Assembly: GCA_964406705.1 (NCBI GenBank)
Contig: CAYOSS010000032.1
Coordinates: 1 to 17,786, forward strand
From: CAZRRV01 sp964406705
GTDB lineage: Bacteria > Bacillota > Clostridia > Oscillospirales > Acutalibacteraceae
Length of the DNA: 17,786 nucleotides
Reading direction: 5' to 3'
Part shown: positions 13,601 to 17,786 of the stretch, one piece after another
Position numbering within the stretch: position 1 is the stretch's first letter
Layout: every line of letters begins with the position of its first letter
Translations under genes and position numbers: made by a program
The notes under the pieces: generated by a model
What the model was told of the DNA's origin: nothing
Seen by the model: the letters and a program-made list of their open reading frames with translations, nothing else
Database searches by the model: none

Positions 13601-16489
13601 TGCGGGCAGCTGCAGTTCAACAGCTTTTCGGAGAAGCTCGGCCGGCAGGTTACGGATCAAAAAGATTTCCTGACCGTGGACGGGAAACAGTACTCGCTCG
13701 ACGAGGCGATCGCGGCCGTTAACGCCAATATGAGCCGGTTCGAGGTCGACGCGAATATGCGGTACTCCGGCGTCCTGTTGGAGGACGTCGGCGTCCCGAC
13801 GCCGCCGGCTGCCGGGAACATCGGCGCCGCGTTCGGCCCAGAGCAGGCGGGAGACAGCTCCGAAACATTCACGGTCGCGGTGCCTGAAAACGCCGGCTCG
13901 ATGAGCGGGATAGCCGTTCGCTCCGGCGGGGAGACGGTGTACATCCTCGCGGACAGGGACGGCTACGTAAAGCTCCTTTCCGGCGACCAGGCGGCGCTCG
14001 GGGGTCAGTGGGGGCCGAACAACGCGGTTCCTGTCAGTCTCGGCGGCGGGGTAAAGGTGTTCGCCGACGGTTTGACGTCAAAAGTCACCGTCACGGTGCA
14101 GGACGGAGTGCTCTACGTTTCGTTTAACGGAAAAGCGGCTTTTAAGACCCCGCTTTCCGGGCTGCTTGGCGGATATAAGGCGGGGGATAAGGTCTCCTTC
14201 GGCGTGGCGACCTACAACCCGGCGGGCGGCTCCGCGCTCTTCAGCGACTTTGCCTTTACGGGTGACGGCAACACGCCGGAAATAGGCGGGGAGGCTCAGA
14301 AGAGCTATCCCTCGTTCGTCAACACGCATTTTGCCATACCGCGTAACAACGCGACCCTTACGGACGGCAACCTTACTCTCCCGCTGGGCGGCAGGGTGGA
14401 CTTCAGGGAAACCGCTAAGACGTGGGAGTTTTCCGGCACTATGAAGCGGCCAATAAACGGCGACAACGCGGGCAAGGCGGCCGGGTTCTCGGTGCTCGTG
14501 TACGACGGAGACGGCGCGATCGGTATGGCAAAGTACAAAGTGCGGATGGATCTGCTGTACGCCGGCGTGAATCTTTTTGTTGCCGACGGCACTTCCGAGG
14601 CCACCTACGCCTGGGCGAACTGGGCGCGGGAGGATCTCGGCGCGGAAGGGACCGACGCAAGCTACTGCGTCCCGCCCGCAAATATCTCCCCGGCTCGCGC
14701 GTACCAGTTCCGCACCGACGCCGCGGACTTCCTGTCCTACAACCACACGGAAAAGCCCGCCACTCGCGGCACGATGCAGTTTAAGATCGTGCTGTACGAG
14801 GACGTGCTCTACTTCTGGTTTGACAGCGCGGAGAACCCCGGGCAGCTGCAGCTCAATATGCGCTTTCCGCTGACGGAGTCCGGGTTCCTGCTTAAAGACG
14901 ACGGGAGCACCAAAAACGCCTACACCCCCGCGGCGCCGGGATCGGACTACACTATCAGCATTTCCTCTTACGGCGCAGCCACGGACTGCGGCGTCGAGGT
15001 GGAGGGCTTCAAGGTGCTGCTCGGCGATGAGGTCACCGACAACGCGGATTTCATCAAGACTAAAGACGGCAAATCCCACACCGTGGCGGAGGCGGCGGCG
15101 GCTATCAAGGAAAACATCTCCCGCTTCTCGGAGGACTACCGCCCGCACCATATGCGCCTTGCCGGTGCCCTCGCCGAGGGTATGGAGGAGTACGGGGTCG
15201 ATGTCAAGCGTGGCGAGACGGGGCACGTGGTCGCCGCCAACTGGTTTATGCCGGGGAAATCCGCGGTGAGCACAGATTTGTACCTTTCCGCTCACATCAC
15301 CCACTTGCCCAAGGTCCCGCGCTCGGATTACACGGAGTACTACCGCGTCAGCGATATGTACGGGATCCTCATCAAGGATTCCTCGGGCAAGGCCATCCGC
15401 CAGATTTTCGCCAGCGCGGACGGGCTCATATTGCTGACGACCGTGTGGAACTGCGAGGGGATCCCCGCCATTCTGGAAAACAACGGAAATGTCACTACCG
15501 ATGTCGGCTACTTCAAGAACGAGGATCACTTCGGCGAGTATATGTGGGGCTACGGGAACGGTCAGGGCACGCCGCTGACTAAGATAGTTAAGTACAAGGA
15601 CAACCCCGACCTGATTAAGGACTTCAAGCTCGATTTCGAGGCGGCCATTACCGATAATGTCCTCTATATCCGCATTAACGGCTTCACTCTCGCGCGGTTC
15701 CCGTTGGATAAGCTTTGCGCGGACTGGACGCCGGGCACGACCTACACGATGGGCTTCGACGTCTGGGACAGCGCGGATACTCACGGCTACCGCTTCGACA
15801 ACGTGGTGTCGCTGCAGGGCGAGAAGGCCCTCGCCAAGATGAACACCGGCGCGGCTGTCCCCGGCGCGGAAGTGTCCGGTATGCACTTTGACGCGGTTAC
15901 GGGCAGCTACGCGGGCACCTGGTCCGCGAGGAACGTGATCACCCGGATGTTAGGAGCGGCGCGCGCGGGCAACCAGGCGCTGAGCTTCAAGCTGAAACTC
16001 GCGACTGAAAATTCCGCGTCCTTAAACGGGCTGGCGCTGAAAGCTGACGGCGCTCTCGCCTACGTCCTCTTCGGGAAAGACGGGAAGGTGCATTTGCTGA
16101 GCGGGTCCACGGCCGACAATGCCGATTACGCCGGGGCCGGACGGGACGCCGGGATAGCGGCGTTCACGACCGACGCGGTCTCCGTCACCGCCGTAGTGCG
16201 GGACGGGACGCTGTACGTTTCCGTAAACGGCAAGGGCTTCAGCGTGCCGATGACTAAGCTGATAGCCGGCTACACGTCGGACGGCGAGCTGCAGTTGGGC
16301 GTCGCGACGTACGCCCCCGGCAAGGGCGCGGCGAGCTTCGGCGAGATAACGTTCACCGACGGCTCCGCGGAGGGATTCCCGCAGCCCGAGGCGGGGGATT
16401 ACCCGAGCCTCCCCGACGCGCAGCCCGTTTCCCACAACATCTTTAAGCTGCTGTTCGGCTTGATCCGCAGGCTTATTCTAAAGCACTAA
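10637..16489 (+). CDS. Giant multidomain surface lipoprotein with Ig-like and repeated lectin-like modules
   Basis: A 1950-residue protein. The N-terminus is a lipoprotein signal: basic KRTRR, a hydrophobic stretch, and the lipobox LVGC with Cys34. Residues about 45-130 form a bacterial Ig-like (Big_2) domain (VEWTSDVQSVATVSEDG). About 134-355 hold two or three MucBP- or InlB-like strands ending in IYYD and VAYYD. The rest is seven related beta-sandwich-like modules sharing a core of a Leu-Tyr strand, an Asn-Gly turn, then a Tyr-x-x-Gly and Gly-x-x-x-(Tyr/Trp) segment. Examples are DGVLYVSFNG and DGTLYVSVNG. No catalytic residues are recognisable. The ATG at 10637 is preferred over TTG 10595 because it starts the signal peptide directly, although AAAGG is 11 bases away. 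The C-terminus is a basic amphipathic NIFKLLFGLIRRLILKH. Likely role: binding glycans at the surface for the ABC transporter downstream; this is inference. Confidence 0.85.
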   Translation: MAKQSRAKRTRRILLAALGGLLAVAAIVFLLVGCGDKSPAPDPVDLGLTLNEHSVALEKDETFRLRLIRTSDGEPADDVDVEWTSDVQSVATVSEDGLITAAGKGESAVSANFEVDGNRYSFSCVVTVKVPDGQYSSYRVRYFTQNKDRIGYTSVEESYEREVGSEVSLSQVDARRRLPGNYVLNTEKSVLSGTVQKDPGATVLDIYYDVAEITYYVDAYYESINQLGTYGEKETVAHKAYAFTEVHAAPNAKKGFVLNDKAPGSVLSNGSVTAGAHLVAYYDRARGNVTVSYAGSKPQQTYEHVYGRALPDGALEDDIAPLRESWKVNGKTVAYPEDEIQYLSGNITASCSVDGAYVTYDAATRSVVNATTRRNQNPYAMLERRGKTLYFKTTVHTTGIYDPNFGILLQANGNVRMLHFSGNGMIMLRDHNFSSGMNGESGSNNTNMSLLAGATFGAKTGTNAMAGKIVGYQWAPNPAGQFGCTVDIPSRDMTVNEPKAGTPGTHTMEFLVLDGWCYAMVDGTISVSVCLKQLETSWTEDTVFEMGISTWYGSVVADPMSFGDMELLADDDEGLQNYYDYRSNKVSDSVIGKNEGFGWDAFHGVYWGSSKGGSSYLLGKSGTDLGASAHVRFLDWNNSGSAMGVTVDWNGQSMQFVSQRPTSGSEPGMYRRQRNHTWTPADIVYLNPKQITGWCTDGHQLFEANGIDAATNHPVFEGDVSAYVKDGSFYVFFNGVQVYEQSLNVIFPDYAAGDEVSVGFESWDTNNGLASFSDIRFGTAEEVRAGNGDAELVDWAAYVDYYGRDTASGNAFEFDPETGVIQENPSKSMNAAYLDGISDTWQIDGTMRRTTGLERSAAFGVTVYCYDTGVTSMIRMDNQGIFAASTNKAAFVDAPHYFNATTPKADNTKILFRNDISTFASQSSSRADVRFRFVIYKDILYFWINTEANPDELTLVAAMPLTSDDFGRHKAGSRYRVGFNTDSTVDTMCGQLQFNSFSEKLGRQVTDQKDFLTVDGKQYSLDEAIAAVNANMSRFEVDANMRYSGVLLEDVGVPTPPAAGNIGAAFGPEQAGDSSETFTVAVPENAGSMSGIAVRSGGETVYILADRDGYVKLLSGDQAALGGQWGPNNAVPVSLGGGVKVFADGLTSKVTVTVQDGVLYVSFNGKAAFKTPLSGLLGGYKAGDKVSFGVATYNPAGGSALFSDFAFTGDGNTPEIGGEAQKSYPSFVNTHFAIPRNNATLTDGNLTLPLGGRVDFRETAKTWEFSGTMKRPINGDNAGKAAGFSVLVYDGDGAIGMAKYKVRMDLLYAGVNLFVADGTSEATYAWANWAREDLGAEGTDASYCVPPANISPARAYQFRTDAADFLSYNHTEKPATRGTMQFKIVLYEDVLYFWFDSAENPGQLQLNMRFPLTESGFLLKDDGSTKNAYTPAAPGSDYTISISSYGAATDCGVEVEGFKVLLGDEVTDNADFIKTKDGKSHTVAEAAAAIKENISRFSEDYRPHHMRLAGALAEGMEEYGVDVKRGETGHVVAANWFMPGKSAVSTDLYLSAHITHLPKVPRSDYTEYYRVSDMYGILIKDSSGKAIRQIFASADGLILLTTVWNCEGIPAILENNGNVTTDVGYFKNEDHFGEYMWGYGNGQGTPLTKIVKYKDNPDLIKDFKLDFEAAITDNVLYIRINGFTLARFPLDKLCADWTPGTTYTMGFDVWDSADTHGYRFDNVVSLQGEKALAKMNTGAAVPGAEVSGMHFDAVTGSYAGTWSARNVITRMLGAARAGNQALSFKLKLATENSASLNGLALKADGALAYVLFGKDGKVHLLSGSTADNADYAGAGRDAGIAAFTTDAVSVTAVVRDGTLYVSVNGKGFSVPMTKLIAGYTSDGELQLGVATYAPGKGAASFGEITFTDGSAEGFPQPEAGDYPSLPDAQPVSHNIFKLLFGLIRRLILKH
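13015..16370 (+). repeat. Internal module duplications in the giant lipoprotein
   Basis: Two module types are present twice each. Type A spans about 13015-13800 and 14305-15200: both have ILYFW or VLYFW, then MPLTSDDF or FPLTESGF, and end in a helical stretch with EAIAAVNANMSRF or EAAAAIKENISRF. Type B spans about 13800-14275 and 15870-16365: both have DGYVKLLSG or DGKVHLLSG, then GVATY and a final F-T strand. The order is A, B, A, C, B, where C (about 15205-15815) is closer to the first two modules. The copies are similar in protein but not in DNA, so the duplication is old. Confidence 0.75.
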
Positions 16490-16499
16490 ATTCATCAAA

Positions 16500-16522
16500 C
16501 CCCGGGGGCCCGTCCCCCGGGG
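16500..16522 (+). promoter_or_regulatory. Intercistronic hairpin between lipoprotein and permease genes
   Basis: CCCCGGGGG (16500-16508) pairs perfectly with CCCCCGGGG (16514-16522) around CCCGT, with no T run after it. It is not an intrinsic terminator. Such hairpins between a binding-protein gene and its permease genes are known to protect the upstream mRNA segment, giving more binding protein than permease. Confidence 0.6.
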
Positions 16523-16539
16523 CGTGAAAGGAAGACTTT

Positions 16540-17502
16540 ATGGAACAGGCTTCTCCCCTCAAAAAACGGCGGAACTCGGGCGGTCTTTTTGCCGGAATGC
16601 TGGCCTTTATCCCGCTGTTGGGGTTCCTTATTTTCGGCGCGTTCCCGCTGATTTCGTCCGCCGCGGTGTCCTTTACGGAGCTGCACACCCCGGAGCTCGG
16701 CTCGATGAAGTTTGTCGGCTTCCGGAACTTTATCACGGTCCTTCTTAACCGGGACGACGGGAGGACTTATCCGGCCTACTTCTCCACAATCCTCTATACG
16801 CTGAACGTCCCCGTTTGTATGGGAATTTCCGTTTGGATTTCCGTTTTGCTGAACCGCGTTAAATTCGGCAAGGGCTTCTTCCGGGCGGTGTTTTTCATTC
16901 CCTATGTCTGCTCCACCGTCGTGGTGACGCTCGCTTTCCGCACGCTGCTGTTCGACTATCAAAGCGGCGCCATCAACACGATGCTGGATAAGCTGGGCTT
17001 CGAGCCCGTGGGCTGGCTTAATTCCTCCCCCTGGCTGTTTATGTTTTCGGCGATCGTACTCTCGGTCTGGCGGGGACTGGGCTGGTGCATAGTCCTGTAC
17101 CAGGCGGCTCTCTCGAATGTGGATAAGACCTACTACGAGGCCGCATCCATAGACGGCGCGACCCCGGGGCAGATGTTCCGCGACATCACCTGGCCCGCCA
17201 TTTCGCCCACTACGGCGTACATTCTCGTCATCAAGATTATGGGCTCCCTGCAGGAAGTCGAAATGATGATGATGCTCACGCGCGGGTCGAACAGCTACGG
17301 CGTCCCGATGTGGCCCTTCACGGAAACCGCCTGGGTGAGCGATACGGTCGTCAACCACATCTACAATATGATTTTCGGGTTCCCGTTTGTTTACGGCTAC
17401 GGAATAGCGTCGGCGGCCGCCTGGGTCCTCGCCATAGTCATCTTCATAGTCACCCGGCTGATTATGAAGAGCCAGGATAAGTGGGTGTGCTATGACTTCT
17501 AA
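16540..17502 (+). CDS. Sugar ABC transporter permease, MalF/UgpA (CUT1) family
   Basis: A cytoplasmic-membrane subunit of a carbohydrate importer. Of 320 residues, the N-terminus is basic (KKRRN) and precedes a first membrane helix at about 16-44. More helices lie at about 82-105, 114-137, 165-188, 215-235 and 280-306, as usual for this family. The EAA loop that contacts the ATPase is clear at 200-218 (EAASIDGATPG, then MFRDITWP). The ATG follows AAAGGAAG (16527-16534). It lies 50 bp after the giant lipoprotein gene, across a hairpin, and is followed 48 bp later by another membrane protein. No ATPase is in the window; CUT1 systems often share one encoded elsewhere. The usual solute-binding protein gene is not seen next to it, and the giant lipoprotein sits in that place. 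Confidence 0.93.
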   Translation: MEQASPLKKRRNSGGLFAGMLAFIPLLGFLIFGAFPLISSAAVSFTELHTPELGSMKFVGFRNFITVLLNRDDGRTYPAYFSTILYTLNVPVCMGISVWISVLLNRVKFGKGFFRAVFFIPYVCSTVVVTLAFRTLLFDYQSGAINTMLDKLGFEPVGWLNSSPWLFMFSAIVLSVWRGLGWCIVLYQAALSNVDKTYYEAASIDGATPGQMFRDITWPAISPTTAYILVIKIMGSLQEVEMMMMLTRGSNSYGVPMWPFTETAWVSDTVVNHIYNMIFGFPFVYGYGIASAAAWVLAIVIFIVTRLIMKSQDKWVCYDF

Positions 17503-17550
17503 AATATCGTATGCTCATACCGCTAATCGCGCTGAGAGGGGGTCCGAGCT

Positions 17551-17786
17551 GTGAGAAACGACACCCTGCGCTTAAACCCCGCTCTCAAGGTGTACAAAGT
17601 CCTCTATTCGTTCCTCAAGCCCCTGCTGATAGTGGTCGCCGTGGTGGCCGGGCTGCTGTCTCTTCTTAAGCCCAAGCCCGGCAGCCCGTCCAAGATCATC
17701 GCGATAGCCGTCTTCGCGGGGTCGGTGCTTTTTGTGGTGTTGGGGACGCTGCTCAACAAGACCCTCACCAAGCGGGACGTCTCCTA
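17551..17786 (+). CDS. Start of a membrane protein, cut by the window edge (possible second sugar permease)
   Basis: The GTG at 17551 is preceded by GAGAGGGGG with an eight-base spacer, and 78 codons are open to the window end. The visible part has a short basic N-terminus (RNDTLRLNPALKVYK) and two hydrophobic segments, at about 21-43 and 52-68, separated by a Lys/Pro-rich turn (LKPKPGSPSK). Position just after a MalF-type permease suggests the MalG-type partner. However, the sequence lacks the usual MalG beginning and would need an extra N-terminal membrane hairpin. It is too short too assign with certainty. Confidence 0.65.
   Translation, partial: MRNDTLRLNPALKVYKVLYSFLKPLLIVVAVVAGLLSLLKPKPGSPSKIIAIAVFAGSVLFVVLGTLLNKTLTKRDVS

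Noticed and set aside
14078..15886. 602-residue open frame on the - strand inside the giant lipoprotein gene
   Set aside because: Antisense shadow of a high-GC gene; no domain, no ribosome binding site, and the + strand frame has a clear signal peptide and repeated modules.
1..17786. Insertion sequences, prophage genes, tRNA or rRNA genes
   Set aside because: No transposase, integrase or phage motifs and no recognisable RNA gene were found on either strand.

Overview
The window looks like a contig piece from a GC-rich member of the Bacillota, probably a gut- or rumen-type Clostridia MAG. This rests on the tig-clpP-clpX order, a DegV-family protein, strong AGGAGG-type ribosome binding sites, a lipobox-bearing surface protein, GTG and TTG starts, and a 100-base run of N typical of a scaffold join. 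The placement is inference; no rRNA or tRNA is present.

Left part (1-5985, + strand): hairpin-rich leader DNA and an extended -10 promoter precede trigger factor (tig), which runs into the assembly gap at 1616-1715. After the gap its low-complexity tail continues and has been duplicated beyond its own stop codon. Then come clpP and clpX, overlapping at TGATG. The end of clpX merges into about 1.46 kb of non-coding tandem array built from roughly 40 degenerate units of about 35 bp, including a perfect 272-bp duplication. A strong intrinsic terminator closes the region at 5955-5983.

Middle part (5986-8944, - strand): a short GC-rich repeat region, then a fucI-degV operon (L-fucose isomerase and a DegV/FakB-like fatty-acid-binding protein), read leftward from an extended -10 promoter at 8977-9005.

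Right part (8945-17786, + strand): about 1.7 kb without a credible gene, filled with further GC-rich repeat families. In its middle is a near-consensus promoter (TTGACA, 18 bp, TATAAT) whose spacer contains a run of ten G, a candidate phase-variable switch. Next is a very large gene for a 1950-residue lipoprotein with an Ig-like domain and seven related beta-sandwich-like modules. It is followed by a hairpin, a MalF-type sugar ABC permease, and the start of another membrane protein cut by the window edge.

The left part supplies cytosolic protein folding and degradation. The right part looks like a surface glycan capture and uptake locus, with divergent fucI suggesting, but not proving, a fucose-containing substrate. 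The most unusual features are the several unrelated GC-rich repeat families filling nearly every intergenic space, the encroachment of two of them on the 3' ends of tig and clpX, and the G10 promoter ahead of the giant lipoprotein.
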